Positions 46,169 to 55,359 of a stretch of DNA of 64,000 bases are shown here, one piece after another. How positions within the stretch are numbered: position 1 is the first letter of the stretch; every line of letters starts with the position of its first letter. Made by a program: the position numbers and the translations under genes. The stretch lies in assembly GCF_002860125.1 (NCBI RefSeq), contig NZ_PGVA01000014.1:62001-126000 (forward strand). The letters are read 5' to 3'. This DNA is from Bacillus canaveralius. GTDB lineage: Bacteria > Bacillota > Bacilli > Bacillales > Cytobacillaceae. The notes beneath the pieces were generated by a model. The model did no database searches. It was not told the DNA's origin and was given only the letters and a program-made list of their open reading frames with translations.

Positions 46169-46948
46169 TTGACTCGAAATAAAGTTGAGATTTGCGGGGT
46201 AGATACTTCAAAGCTTCCAGTATTGAAAAACGAAGAAATGAGAGAGCTCTTCAAGCAAATGCATACAGGGGATATATCCGCACGGGAAAAACTCGTCAAC
46301 GGAAATCTGCGCCTCGTCCTCAGTGTGATTCAAAGATTTAACAACCGGGGCGAATTTGTTGATGACCTGTTCCAGGTCGGCTGTATCGGTCTTATGAAAT
46401 CAATTGATAATTTTGATCTTAGTCAAAACGTTAAGTTTTCCACCTACGCAGTACCAATGATCATCGGTGAAATCCGCCGCTATTTGCGGGATAATAACCC
46501 GATTCGCGTTTCCCGCTCGTTAAGGGATATCGCCTATAAAGCTCTCCAGGTTAGAGAGAGGTTGATGGGTGAAACATCACGGGAACCAACTGCTGAGGAA
46601 ATCGCCAGGGTATTGGAAGTTCCCCATGAAGAAATTGTTTTTGCGCTTGATGCAATCCAGGATCCTGTTTCTTTATTTGAGCCAATTTACAATGACGGCG
46701 GCGATCCGATTTTTGTGATGGACCAGTTGAGTGATGAGCGAAATAAGGATTCACACTGGATAGAGGAAATCGCCTTAAAAGAGGGCATGAGACGCTTGAA
46801 TGACCGGGAAAAACTCATTTTGAGAAAGCGCTTTTTTCAAGGGAAAACGCAAATGGAAGTGGCCGATGAGATCGGAATATCACAGGCGCAAGTGTCGAGG
46901 CTCGAAAAAGCGGCTATCAAACAAATGAATAAAAATATTCAACATTAA
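46169..46948 (+). CDS. sigG: Late forespore sigma factor G
   Basis: 259 residues from TTG 46169 (then TRNKVEICGVDTSKLP), nine bases after AAGGAGGG; the longer frame from 46085 has no homology. Almost identical to B. subtilis SigG throughout, including RGEFVDDLFQVGCIGLMKSI, YAVPMIIGEIRRYLRD and EIGISQAQVSRLEKAA. Drives late forespore genes (SASP, germinant receptors). Held inactive early by SpoIIAB/CsfB in B. subtilis. Confidence 0.97.
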   Translation: MTRNKVEICGVDTSKLPVLKNEEMRELFKQMHTGDISAREKLVNGNLRLVLSVIQRFNNRGEFVDDLFQVGCIGLMKSIDNFDLSQNVKFSTYAVPMIIGEIRRYLRDNNPIRVSRSLRDIAYKALQVRERLMGETSREPTAEEIARVLEVPHEEIVFALDAIQDPVSLFEPIYNDGGDPIFVMDQLSDERNKDSHWIEEIALKEGMRRLNDREKLILRKRFFQGKTQMEVADEIGISQAQVSRLEKAAIKQMNKNIQH

Positions 46949-46978
46949 AAGCTGCCTGCGGGCGGCTTTTCTCATTCT
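46947..46978 (+). terminator. Terminator after sigG
   Basis: AAAAGCTGCC/GGCGGCTTTT stem (one wobble, loop TGCG) at the sigG stop, followed by CTCATTCTTT. Confidence 0.85.
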
Positions 46979-47065
46979 TTCCGCCGTTGCCGTCCCCTGA
47001 TCTTCTAAAAAGTCGGGCCAGCTCATATATTGATTACAGAAAGTATCGTGGGAGAGTGAGAAAAG

Positions 47066-47335
47066 ATGATAAAAATCTCAGAATTTCAAATAAAAGATGT
47101 GGTCAACATAACAGATGGAAAAAGGCTTGGAAATATCGGCGACATTGAAATTAATTTGGAAACGGGCAAAATTGAAGCCGTAATCGTGAGCGGAGCAGGA
47201 AAAGTTCTGGGCTTGTTTGGGCGCGATGAGGATATTGTCATAGCGTGGAAAAACATGTTGAAAATTGGCGAGGATGTAATTCTCGTTCGCTATAAGGATA
47301 CAAGTGAGATAAAATTTAGAGAGGAAGACGAGTAA
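47066..47335 (+). CDS. ylmC: YlmC/YmxH family PRC-barrel protein
   Basis: 89 residues from ATG 47066 after GGGAGAGTGAGAAAAG. Matches YlmC: ISEFQIKDVVNITDGKRLG, IGDIEINLETGKIEAVIV, WKNMLKIGEDVILVR. A PRC-barrel-like fold with probable sporulation link; function unknown. In B. subtilis ylmA precedes it; no such gene is present here. Confidence 0.88.
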   Translation: MIKISEFQIKDVVNITDGKRLGNIGDIEINLETGKIEAVIVSGAGKVLGLFGRDEDIVIAWKNMLKIGEDVILVRYKDTSEIKFREEDE

Positions 47336-47403
47336 ACTGCTTTTTTTGCTGTGCCCGCTTTTCCTTCTATGGTAAACTATAGAAAAACAGAAGAGGTTTT
47401 GTC

Positions 47404-48231
47404 ATGGAGCCATTCACACTTGTTGAGCAAGAATATTTTTTGATCAAAGACTGGAATGAAAAGTTTCCCGGGCTAACCGCAGGATTTACGACAAAAAATA
47501 CAAGCGGACATAATCAGTCTCAGTTTGGATTGAATTTCGGATTCCATGTCAATGACCATCATGATGCGGTCTGCCAGAGCCGTGAAACACTGTCTGAATT
47601 GATCGATTTTCCGTTGGATTATTGGGTCGGTGCAGAGCAAACCCACGAGGTTCACATAAAAAAAGTGTCTAAGGATGACAGGGGCAAAGGGTCAAATTCG
47701 TATGATAACGCCTTTAAACAAACGGACGGCTTTTTCACAACAGATGAAGGGATTTTGCTTACACTATGTTTTGCAGATTGTGTTCCCCTTTATTTTATCT
47801 CAGCTGATGGCCGGGCTGTCGGGATTGCCCACGCCGGCTGGAAAGGAACCGTAAACGGCATCGCTGAGGAAATGATCCGCGTTTTTGAAAAAGAAGGTAT
47901 CACGCGCGATAACGTTTCGGTTGTGATTGGACCGTCAATTTGCGAAAATTGTTATATCGTAGATGAGCCCGTTATTAAAATGGTGCAAAACAGACTAGAT
48001 GATGTCGGGAAAAAAACATATAATACAATAAAAGAGGGCCAATATTCGCTAAATCTTCGCGAGCTGAATAAGCTAATTTTGTTAAACTGCGGATTAAGCG
48101 AGGAACAAATCAGGATGACCAGTTTTTGTACCAGCTGTCATCACAGCCAGTTCTTTTCCCACCGCAGAGACCGGGGAAAAACAGGGCGAATGATGAGCTT
48201 TATCGGCTGGAAGGAGGCTTTACAGAAATAA
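47404..48231 (+). CDS. ylmD: PgeF/YlmD laccase-domain protein
   Basis: 275 residues from ATG 47404 with AAGAGGTTTTGTC upstream. Multi-copper oxidase-like (DUF152) fold with metal-binding His/Cys: WVGAEQTHEVH, LLTLCFADCVPLYF, VGIAHAGWKGTVNGI and the C-terminal CTSCHHSQFFSHRRDRGKTGR. Members act as purine nucleoside phosphorylase/adenosine deaminase and, in E. coli, as a peptidoglycan editing factor. ylmE starts right at its stop. Confidence 0.9.
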   Translation: MEPFTLVEQEYFLIKDWNEKFPGLTAGFTTKNTSGHNQSQFGLNFGFHVNDHHDAVCQSRETLSELIDFPLDYWVGAEQTHEVHIKKVSKDDRGKGSNSYDNAFKQTDGFFTTDEGILLTLCFADCVPLYFISADGRAVGIAHAGWKGTVNGIAEEMIRVFEKEGITRDNVSVVIGPSICENCYIVDEPVIKMVQNRLDDVGKKTYNTIKEGQYSLNLRELNKLILLNCGLSEEQIRMTSFCTSCHHSQFFSHRRDRGKTGRMMSFIGWKEALQK

Positions 48232-48936
48232 ATGAGAGTTTCAGCAAAGCTTGACAAAATAAACGGACACATTTTGCAGGCATGCCAGAAAGTAAACCGC
48301 AGCCCGGAAGACATCAAAATCATTGCAGTGACTAAATATGTATCAACTGAAAGGGCCGCCGAGGCAGTTGCGGCAGGTATCAACAATCTCGGTGAAAATC
48401 GTGAAGAAGGGCTGCTTGCCAAATGGGAAGTGCTGAAAGATAAACCAGATTGGCATTTTATCGGCACACTGCAATCCAGAAAGGTTAAAAATATCATCGA
48501 TAAAGTGGCTTACATCCATTCATTGGACAGGCTCTCTCTTGCGCAGGAAATCAATAAAAGAGCTGAAAAAACAATTTCTTGCTTTGTCCAAGTGAACGTT
48601 TCCGGGGAACAGTCCAAGCATGGAATCGCGGCTGAACATGCAATCGACTTTATCAAGGAACTGGCACAATTTTCGCATATTGAGGTTGCCGGCCTGATGA
48701 CAATGGCTCCAAACACGGAGGATGAAACCGTTATTCGAAATTGTTTTCGGCGCTTAAAAGAGCTGCAAATAACGATTCAGCGTTTAGAAATGCCCCATGC
48801 CCCGTGCAGGGAGCTGTCAATGGGAATGTCAAATGACTATACAATCGCTGTAGAAGAAGGGGCAACGATGGTTCGAATCGGGTCTGCCTTAGTTGGTGAA
48901 GAAGACGAACAAGTGCAGGAGGTGCAGAGAAGATGA
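48232..48936 (+). CDS. ylmE: PLP homeostasis protein YlmE (YggS family)
   Basis: 234 residues from ATG 48232, directly after the ylmD stop. TIM-barrel fold-type III PLP-binding protein: [13 protein letters not shown] (PLP Lys about residue 38), [28 protein letters not shown] and [24 protein letters not shown]. It buffers pyridoxal phosphate and is not a racemase. Four bases overlap with sepF. Confidence 0.92.
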   Translation: MRVSAKLDKINGHILQACQKVNRSPEDIKIIAVTKYVSTERAAEAVAAGINNLGENREEGLLAKWEVLKDKPDWHFIGTLQSRKVKNIIDKVAYIHSLDRLSLAQEINKRAEKTISCFVQVNVSGEQSKHGIAAEHAIDFIKELAQFSHIEVAGLMTMAPNTEDETVIRNCFRRLKELQITIQRLEMPHAPCRELSMGMSNDYTIAVEEGATMVRIGSALVGEEDEQVQEVQRR

Positions 48937-49379
48937 GCATAAAATCCAAAATAAAAACATTTTTCTTTCTTGAAGATGATTATGACTACAAAGAGGAAGA
49001 TCTTGCTGAAGATGAGCTGGAGCCTGTTAAACAGCAAAGGCAGCAGTCCCAGCATTCGCAAAAACAAAATGTCGTCAGCTTGCAAAGCGTACAAAAATCG
49101 TCCAAAGTGATATTAGTTGAGCCACGCGTTTATGCGGAGGCACAGGATATTGCCGATCATTTAAAGAACAGGCGGGCCGTTGTCGTCAATCTGCAAAGGA
49201 TTGATCATGACCAGGCAAAGCGAATTGTTGATTTCTTAAGCGGCACCGTTTATGCTATTGGCGGAGACATCCAGCGTATCGGCATGAATATTTTTCTATG
49301 CACACCGGACAATGTTGAAGTGTCCGGTAATATTTCTGAATTCATGCAAGAGCATGATCTTCAAGACTCGAGGTGGTAA
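48933..49379 (+). CDS. sepF: Cell division protein SepF
   Basis: 148 residues from ATG 48933 (ATGA overlap with ylmE). N-terminal amphipathic membrane-binding helix ([16 protein letters not shown]), glutamine-rich linker, and the C-terminal FtsZ-binding beta/alpha domain ([53 protein letters not shown]). It forms rings that bundle FtsZ and tether it to the membrane, overlapping in role with FtsA. Confidence 0.95.
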   Translation: MSIKSKIKTFFFLEDDYDYKEEDLAEDELEPVKQQRQQSQHSQKQNVVSLQSVQKSSKVILVEPRVYAEAQDIADHLKNRRAVVVNLQRIDHDQAKRIVDFLSGTVYAIGGDIQRIGMNIFLCTPDNVEVSGNISEFMQEHDLQDSRW

Positions 49380-49385
49380 AATTTA

Positions 49386-49649
49386 ATGAATACAGTTTTA
49401 TTGTTTCTACAATCTCTGATTCAAATTTATTCATGGGCATTAATAGTTTACATACTAATGTCCTGGTTTCCAAATGCGCGTGAATCGGCAATCGGGCAAT
49501 TTCTGGCAAGAATATGCGAGCCGTATTTGGAGCCATTCCGGCGCTTTATTCCGCCACTGGGAATGATTGATATCTCCCCGATTGTGGCGATCCTTGTCTT
49601 GCGCCTGGCGACGGGCGGACTTAACCAAATATTTCATTGGATCGCTTAA
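49386..49649 (+). CDS. ylmG: YggT family membrane protein YlmG
   Basis: 87 residues from ATG 49386, six bases after sepF, with TCGAGGTGGTAAAATTTA upstream. Two membrane segments with the YggT signature [20 protein letters not shown] and [20 protein letters not shown]. Linked to sepF throughout Firmicutes and in cyanobacteria/plastids, where it affects nucleoid or division. Function here unknown. Confidence 0.9.
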   Translation: MNTVLLFLQSLIQIYSWALIVYILMSWFPNARESAIGQFLARICEPYLEPFRRFIPPLGMIDISPIVAILVLRLATGGLNQIFHWIA

Positions 49650-49707
49650 TTTCTGCTGAAAAAGTTGGAACTGGCCCTTTGTAACCGTATTAGAGGAGTT
49701 TTGATTT

Positions 49708-50481
49708 ATGTCGATTTACCAGCATTTTCGTCCGGAAGAGCGGGATTTTATTGATCTTGTTCATCAATGGAAAGACTATGTTGAAAGTACTTACTCAGCA
49801 AAACTGACCGATTTTCTGGATCCGCGCGAACAGCAAATTGTCACGACAATTCTTGGTCGGCATGCAGAGTTGCAATTCGGGTTGTTTGGCGGTTCAGAAA
49901 CAACGGAGAGGCAGCGAGCGATTTTTTATCCTGAGTATATGTCAGTTGTACAGGAAGATTTTCAAATTAGCCTTTTTGAGATCGCCTATCCGGCAAAATT
50001 TGTTACGATTGAGCACCGCCAAGTATTAGGAAGCCTGATGTCGCTCGGCTTGAAACGGGGGAAATTCGGCGATATTTTAGTTGATCAGGACCGAGTGCAG
50101 TTTTTCGCGGCAAAAGAGATAGCAGATTATGTGAGAAATCAGCTGCAGTCGGTCGGGAAGGCTGCAGTCAGGATCGAAGAGATTCCGCTTGAGCATGCAT
50201 TGTCCGTTGCGGAAGCATGGTCAGAATTATCCGCAACCATTTCGTCACTTCGATTGGACACAGTTATTGCCGGTTTATATAATCTTTCCCGCCAAAAAGC
50301 ACAGCTGTTGATTCAACAGGGCATTGTCAAGGTTAATTGGAGCACGATTGAAAGTACATCGTTTGAGTGCGGTGCGGGAGACATTATTTCGATAAAGGGT
50401 TATGGGCGTTGCAAGCTTATTTCGATTGAAGGGAAAACGAAAAAGGATAAATGGAAGATCACTGCAGGAAGGCAAAAATAA
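49708..50481 (+). CDS. ylmH: S4-domain RNA-binding protein YlmH
   Basis: 257 residues from ATG 49708 after AGAGGAGTTTTGATT. N-terminal YlmH region (YQHFRPEERDFIDLV, FLDPREQQI), a central RRM-like part, then a C-terminal S4 domain (RLDTVIAGLYNLSRQKAQLL, about 180-240). YlmH binds ribosomes and can act in ribosome-associated quality control of stalled peptides in B. subtilis, besides its division-cluster linkage. Confidence 0.9.
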   Translation: MSIYQHFRPEERDFIDLVHQWKDYVESTYSAKLTDFLDPREQQIVTTILGRHAELQFGLFGGSETTERQRAIFYPEYMSVVQEDFQISLFEIAYPAKFVTIEHRQVLGSLMSLGLKRGKFGDILVDQDRVQFFAAKEIADYVRNQLQSVGKAAVRIEEIPLEHALSVAEAWSELSATISSLRLDTVIAGLYNLSRQKAQLLIQQGIVKVNWSTIESTSFECGAGDIISIKGYGRCKLISIEGKTKKDKWKITAGRQK

Positions 50482-50564
50482 TTCACGCGTTTAAAAAGGA
50501 TTTTATAATATCTTGTCGAATATTAGTACATACAGAACATGATTGTTAACCGGGAGGTGGCGTA

Positions 50565-51080
50565 ATGCCGTTAACACCATTAGATATCCATAACAAGGAA
50601 TTCAGCAAAGGGTTTCGGGGATACGATGAAGATGAAGTGAATGAGTTTCTTGATCAAGTAATCAAGGATTATGAGTTGATTTTACGTGAAAAGAAAGAGT
50701 TGGAAGAACGGCTTAATGACCAGAAAGAGCGGCTTGGCCATTTTAGCAATATAGAGGAAACGCTAAATAAGTCGATCGTGATCGCCCAGGAAGCAGCCGA
50801 AGAAGTAAAGCGCAATGCCCATAAGGAAGCGAAGCTTATCATTAAAGAAGCGGAGAAGAACGCGGACCGGATCGTCAATGAATCATTATCAAAAGCAAGA
50901 AAAATTGCGCTGGAAATTGAAGATTTAAAGAAGCAGTCAAAGGTGTTTAGAACCCGCTTTAAAATGTTGGTTGAAGCGCAGCTTGACCTGCTTAACAATG
51001 ATGACTGGGACCATTTGCTCCAATACGAACTGGATGCGGCTGAGCTAAAAGCTTCTGAAGAAGAAGATTCACTTGCTTGA
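50565..51080 (+). CDS. divIVA: Polar scaffold protein DivIVA
   Basis: 171 residues from ATG 50565 after ACCGGGAGGTGGCGTA. The conserved N-terminal membrane-binding domain MPLTPLDIHNKEFSKGFRGY includes Phe17 and Arg18, which insert at negatively curved membrane. The remainder is an extended coiled coil. DivIVA marks poles and septa, recruits MinJ/MinD, and anchors the chromosome origin through RacA at sporulation. The ileS promoter overlaps its stop codon. Confidence 0.95.
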   Translation: MPLTPLDIHNKEFSKGFRGYDEDEVNEFLDQVIKDYELILREKKELEERLNDQKERLGHFSNIEETLNKSIVIAQEAAEEVKRNAHKEAKLIIKEAEKNADRIVNESLSKARKIALEIEDLKKQSKVFRTRFKMLVEAQLDLLNNDDWDHLLQYELDAAELKASEEEDSLA

Positions 51081-51106
51081 CGAATAGATGACTTTTCACA
51101 TATAAT
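51077..51106 (+). promoter_or_regulatory. Sigma-A promoter of ileS
   Basis: TTGACG (51077) and a perfect TATAAT (51101) with an 18-base spacer; the -35 overlaps the divIVA stop codon. Transcription would start near 51113, just ahead of the T-box leader. Confidence 0.8.
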
Positions 51107-51112
51107 ATTAGG

Positions 51113-51380
51113 ATAATACTTGAATAGACAATGACTACGTTGACAGGGACAGTACAATTTTCAAGGCTTTATTTATAGCGAACCAGGGACAGTGGAAGCC
51201 TGGTAAGAGCGAAAGTTGGAAAATCACCCTCGAGTTCAAGGCTGAACACGATGTAATTAAGCTTTGACGTATCATTCACGTTACGAATGCTGAAGTGGAC
51301 AGATATTTATGCTGTCTATAAGGGTGGTACCGCGGGAAAAAACCTTCTCGTCCCTTTCCGGGATGAGAAGGTTTTTTTTG
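51113..51380 (+). ncRNA. T-box riboswitch upstream of ileS
   Basis: The T-box sequence AGGGTGGTACCGCGG (51321-51335) is followed by an intrinsic terminator (AACCTTCTCGTCCC 51341-51354 with GGGATGAGAAGGTT 51360-51373 and a T run). The upstream 200 bases fold as stem I and adjoining stems. A likely isoleucine specifier ATC lies at 51223-51225. Uncharged tRNA-Ile pairing should stabilise the antiterminator and switch ileS on. Confidence 0.92.
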
Positions 51381-51442
51381 TTTGGTTTTTTTGAATTTGG
51401 AAATCATGATAAGAGTTAGCGATGTGAACGGAGGAGATTGAA

Positions 51443-54214
51443 ATGGAATACAAAGATACATTATTGATGCCAAAAACCGAATTTCCAATGCGCGGAAATT
51501 TGCCCAACCGCGAACCGGAAATCCAGGAACACTGGCAGGAAGTGGATATATATAAACAGGTCCAGGAGCGCACTAAAGGCCGTCCAATGTTTGTTCTGCA
51601 TGATGGCCCTCCGTATGCAAACGGTGATATTCATATGGGCCATGCCCTAAATAAAGTATTAAAAGATTTTATCGTCCGCTATAAATCGATGAGCGGCTAC
51701 AATGCCCCATATGTTCCGGGCTGGGATACACATGGTTTGCCGATTGAGCAGGCATTGACAAACAAAGGAGTTAAACGGAAGGAAATGACGGTAGCAGAAT
51801 TTCGCAAGCTTTGTGCGGAATATGCTTATCAGCAAATTGACAGCCAGCGTACCCAGTTCAAACGCCTTGGCGTACGCGGAGACTGGGAAAATCCGTATAT
51901 TACCTTGGAGCCCGAGTATGAGGCACAGCAAATTAGAGTTTTTGGCGAAATGGCGAAAAAGGGCTATATTTACAAAGGCTTAAAGCCTGTTTACTGGTCT
52001 CCGTCAAGCGAATCCGCTCTTGCCGAAGCAGAAATTGAGTATCAGGATAAACGCTCACCATCGATTTTTGTCGGCTTTAAAGTAAAGGATGGCAAGGGTG
52101 TATTGGATACTGACACAGAAATCCTGATTTGGACAACAACGCCATGGACGATTCCTGCAAACCTTGGAATTTCTGTTCATCCGGATCTCACTTATGTGGT
52201 CGTTAAGGCTAATGGGAAAAAATATGTCGTTGCCGAAGCACTGCTTGAATCCGTGACAAATGAGGTTGGTTGGGAGACTGCTGAGGTTGTTAAAAAAGTA
52301 ACAGGCAGCGAGCTTGAATACGTTCTTGCCAAGCATCCTATCTATGACCGCGATTCCCTTGTTATGCTGGGTGAGCATGTTACAACGGATGCTGGAACAG
52401 GTTGTGTGCACACTGCTCCCGGACATGGTGAAGACGACTTTTACGTCGGTCAGAAGTACGGTCTTGGCGTCTTAAATCCAGTCGATGATAAAGGTGTTAT
52501 GACTGACGAGGCACCTGGATTTGAAGGCTTATTTTACGACACAGCCAATAAGCCGATTACAGAAAAGCTTGAAGAAGCCGGAGCGCTTGTTAAGCTTTCG
52601 TTTATTAACCACTCCTATCCGCATGATTGGAGAACGAAAAAGCCGGTTATCTTTAGAGCAACCGCGCAATGGTTTGCATCGATTAAAGATTTCCGTGAAG
52701 ACCTTTTAGATGCTGTGGAAGAAACAAAATGGGTACCGGCATGGGGAGAAACCCGTCTTCATAATATGGTCCGCGATCGGGGCGATTGGTGTATTTCCCG
52801 CCAGCGTGTCTGGGGTGTTCCAATTCCGGTATTCTATGCCGAAAATGGTGATCAGGTTATTACGGATGAAACAATTGACCATGTGTCCGCCCTTTTCCGC
52901 AAACACGGTTCAAATATTTGGTTTGAGAAAGAAGCGAATGAGCTTTTACCTGAAGGGTTCAGCCATCCAGGCAGCCCGAACGGCATTTTTACAAAAGAAA
53001 CCGATATTATGGACGTCTGGTTTGATTCCGGTTCTTCTCATCAAGCAGTTTTAGAGGAGCGTGAAGACTTACAACGGCCTGCCGATCTGTATTTGGAAGG
53101 CTCTGACCAATACCGCGGCTGGTTCAATTCTTCTCTGTCCACAGCTGTTGCAGTGACCGGAAAGGCCCCGTATAAAGGAGTTTTAAGCCACGGCTTCACT
53201 CTTGATGGTGAAGGCAAGAAAATGAGCAAATCGCTTGGGAATGTAATCGTCCCAGCAAAGGTGATGAACCAGCTTGGCGCTGACATTCTCCGTCTCTGGG
53301 TCGCATCGGTTGATTATCAATCAGATGTCCGTGTCTCCGATCCGATTTTGAAGCAGGTTGCTGAAGTTTACCGGAAAATACGCAACACTTTCCGTTTCTT
53401 ATTGGGAAATCTTGCTGATTTCAATCCTGCTGCAGATGCTGTTCCGTTCGAGAATTTGCGCGAAGTGGACCAGTTTATGTTGGTAAAACTGAACAAACTG
53501 ATTAAAAATGTTCATGATGCATATGAAAATTTTGAATTTGCCGGAATCTATCACGCCGTAAATAATTTTTGTACGCTCGACCTAAGCGCGTTTTACCTTG
53601 ATTTTGCAAAAGATGTTCTCTATATTGAAGCGAAGGACAATGCTGAACGCCGTGCTATTCAAACCGTTTTATATGAAAGCTTAACTGCATTAGTGAAGCT
53701 TGTTGCTCCGATTCTTTCTCATACTGCCGATGAAGTCTGGGCTCATATACCGGCGGTTGACGAAAAAAGCGTCCAGCTTACAGATATGCCTCAATATCGA
53801 GAATTGCCAAACGCAAAAGAGCTTGAAGAAAAGTGGACAGCTTTCATGAAGCTTCGCAACGATGTGTTGAAGGCTCTGGAAGAAGCGCGCAATGAGAAGG
53901 TAATTGGTAAATCGTTAACAGCGAAGGTAACCTTGTTTGTTCGTGATAGGACAAAGGCGCTCCTCGATTCGATCGACGAAAACCTTGAGCAGCTATTCAT
54001 CGTTTCCAGCTTTGAAGTAGCAGGCTCGTACGAAGAGGCACCAGAACATGCGTTAAAGCTTGAAAATGCAGCAATCGTTGTCTCCAAAGCTGAGGGCGAG
54101 ACTTGCGAACGATGCTGGGTTGTTACACCGGAGGTTGGCCAGGTTCCAGAGCATCCTACACTCTGCCCGCGCTGTGCTGCGGTTGTCGAAAAACATTACA
54201 ATCATTTAAGCTAA
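51443..54214 (+). CDS. ileS: Isoleucyl-tRNA synthetase
   Basis: 923 residues from ATG 51443 after ACGGAGGAGATTGAA. Class I synthetase with the HIGH motif as HMGH in [20 protein letters not shown] (about residue 57-68), the CP1 editing domain with [19 protein letters not shown], and KMSKS in [12 protein letters not shown] (about 595). The C-terminal zinc site CERCWVV...CPRCAAVV is present, which is typical for the bacterial mupirocin-sensitive type. Controlled by the T-box. Confidence 0.97.
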   Translation: MEYKDTLLMPKTEFPMRGNLPNREPEIQEHWQEVDIYKQVQERTKGRPMFVLHDGPPYANGDIHMGHALNKVLKDFIVRYKSMSGYNAPYVPGWDTHGLPIEQALTNKGVKRKEMTVAEFRKLCAEYAYQQIDSQRTQFKRLGVRGDWENPYITLEPEYEAQQIRVFGEMAKKGYIYKGLKPVYWSPSSESALAEAEIEYQDKRSPSIFVGFKVKDGKGVLDTDTEILIWTTTPWTIPANLGISVHPDLTYVVVKANGKKYVVAEALLESVTNEVGWETAEVVKKVTGSELEYVLAKHPIYDRDSLVMLGEHVTTDAGTGCVHTAPGHGEDDFYVGQKYGLGVLNPVDDKGVMTDEAPGFEGLFYDTANKPITEKLEEAGALVKLSFINHSYPHDWRTKKPVIFRATAQWFASIKDFREDLLDAVEETKWVPAWGETRLHNMVRDRGDWCISRQRVWGVPIPVFYAENGDQVITDETIDHVSALFRKHGSNIWFEKEANELLPEGFSHPGSPNGIFTKETDIMDVWFDSGSSHQAVLEEREDLQRPADLYLEGSDQYRGWFNSSLSTAVAVTGKAPYKGVLSHGFTLDGEGKKMSKSLGNVIVPAKVMNQLGADILRLWVASVDYQSDVRVSDPILKQVAEVYRKIRNTFRFLLGNLADFNPAADAVPFENLREVDQFMLVKLNKLIKNVHDAYENFEFAGIYHAVNNFCTLDLSAFYLDFAKDVLYIEAKDNAERRAIQTVLYESLTALVKLVAPILSHTADEVWAHIPAVDEKSVQLTDMPQYRELPNAKELEEKWTAFMKLRNDVLKALEEARNEKVIGKSLTAKVTLFVRDRTKALLDSIDENLEQLFIVSSFEVAGSYEEAPEHALKLENAAIVVSKAEGETCERCWVVTPEVGQVPEHPTLCPRCAAVVEKHYNHLS

Positions 54215-54223
54215 TATAGATCT

Positions 54224-54260
54224 AAAAACCTTTCGGGCTGATGCTCGGGAGGTTTTTTTT
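54224..54260 (+). terminator. Terminator after ileS
   Basis: AACCTTTCGGGC pairs with GCTCGGGAGGTT (three wobbles, loop TGAT) followed by T8. Confidence 0.88.
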
Positions 54261-54415
54261 GATTCAAAGCTCCGGATTTATGATCGAAATCTGATGAGAA
54301 AAGATCTTCCGCCATCGCCCTCCTATTTGTTGTACTGTCTGTAAAATGTTTGCATGGTTTTAAAAGATAAGAACGGAAAAACTAAGTTAACAAAAGGATG
54401 AACGGAGGCAATGGT

Positions 54416-54694
54416 ATGGATGCAGTCACGCAAGACCTCATTTCCGAACTCCGTAAAACAAGACAGGAATTACAACACAAACTCAATGGCGGCCAAAGTT
54501 CAGTTTATTATTATATCCAGGCGGAATTGCATGATGTAGATTCGGCATTAAAAAAGTTGCAGGCAGGAGATTATGGCAAATGCGAAGTCTCGGGGGAGCT
54601 GCTTCCGGCCGGCCTTTTAGCGATGATTCCAACGCTTAAATCGATCGATGATATTAGCAAGCTTGACCAATATTACCGTAAATCTCTCCATTGA
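54416..54694 (+). CDS. Short YlyA-like (DksA/TraR-related) protein
   Basis: 92 residues from ATG 54416 (AACGGAGGC upstream favours this over ATG 54398). A helical N-terminal half and YGKCEVSGELLPAGLLAMIP resemble the DksA/TraR fold, and the position between ileS and lspA is that of B. subtilis ylyA. The protein is shorter and keeps only one cysteine where DksA has a four-cysteine zinc finger, so metal binding is doubtful. It may bind RNA polymerase. Confidence 0.7.
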   Translation: MDAVTQDLISELRKTRQELQHKLNGGQSSVYYYIQAELHDVDSALKKLQAGDYGKCEVSGELLPAGLLAMIPTLKSIDDISKLDQYYRKSLH

Positions 54695-54701
54695 TGAATA
54701 A

Positions 54702-54731
54702 TTGTTGTTTTTAAGAAAATTATGCTAAAAT
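54702..54731 (+). promoter_or_regulatory. Candidate promoter of lspA-ylyB
   Basis: TTGTTG (54702) and TAAAAT (54726) with an 18-base spacer, placing the transcript start near 54738 and leaving a leader of about 127 bases. Confidence 0.5.
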
Positions 54732-54737
54732 GCAAAG

Positions 54738-54864
54738 GTGATGTAAAAGCGGGCTTGGCAAGGTCCAGCGCCCGGTAAAACGCTCAAATCTCGCACCGTT
54801 CAATCCCTTCGAGGACGGGGAAAGATGAAGCCTGATAGTGAGTAAATGCTTGGAGGTTGCCTTT
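54738..54864 (+). other. Structured leader upstream of lspA
   Basis: An untranslated stretch with CGGGC/GCCCG (54750-54754 with 54770-54774) extended by TTGG/CCAG around the loop CAAGGT, followed by a C-rich and a G-rich segment (AATCCC...GGGGAAAG) that could pair. I cannot match it to a known riboswitch class. Confidence 0.35.
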
Positions 54865-55359
54865 GTGTTTTATTATTTAATCGCTATATTTGTGATCGTT
54901 GTTGATCAGTGGACAAAATGGCTCGTCGTCAAAACAATGGAGCTTGGCGAAAGTATTGAAATTATTGAAAACTTCTTGTATATTACTTCCCATCGTAATA
55001 GGGGTGCTGCTTGGGGGATTCTCGAGGGTCAAATGGGCTTCTTTTATATTATTACAATTATCGTCATCGTTGGTATCGTTTATTATATCCAGAAAGCTGC
55101 CAAAGGTAAGCGGCTGCTTGGTGTTTCACTTGGATTAATGCTCGGCGGCGCAATCGGGAATTTTATTGACCGAGTCTGGCGGAAAGAAGTCGTCGATTTC
55201 GTTGATACATATATATTTGGGTATGATTTTCCGATCTTTAACATGGCTGATTCTTCGCTTGTAATCGGAGTCGGTTTGTTAATGCTGCAGATGCTGCTGG
55301 AAGAACGAAACATAAAGAAGGAGAAAGCTAATGGAGAAAATGGAACACACCATTCTTGA
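54865..55359 (+). CDS. lspA: Lipoprotein signal peptidase
   Basis: 164 residues from GTG 54865, eight bases after TTGGAGG; the GTG at 54838 lies upstream of that site. Four membrane segments. Type II signal peptidase catalytic aspartates lie in [17 protein letters not shown] and [23 protein letters not shown] is also conserved. It cleaves diacylglyceryl-prolipoproteins before the lipobox Cys, such as the lipoprotein encoded at 4533. Overlaps ylyB by 29 bases. Confidence 0.95.
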   Translation: MFYYLIAIFVIVVDQWTKWLVVKTMELGESIEIIENFLYITSHRNRGAAWGILEGQMGFFYIITIIVIVGIVYYIQKAAKGKRLLGVSLGLMLGGAIGNFIDRVWRKEVVDFVDTYIFGYDFPIFNMADSSLVIGVGLLMLQMLLEERNIKKEKANGENGTHHS

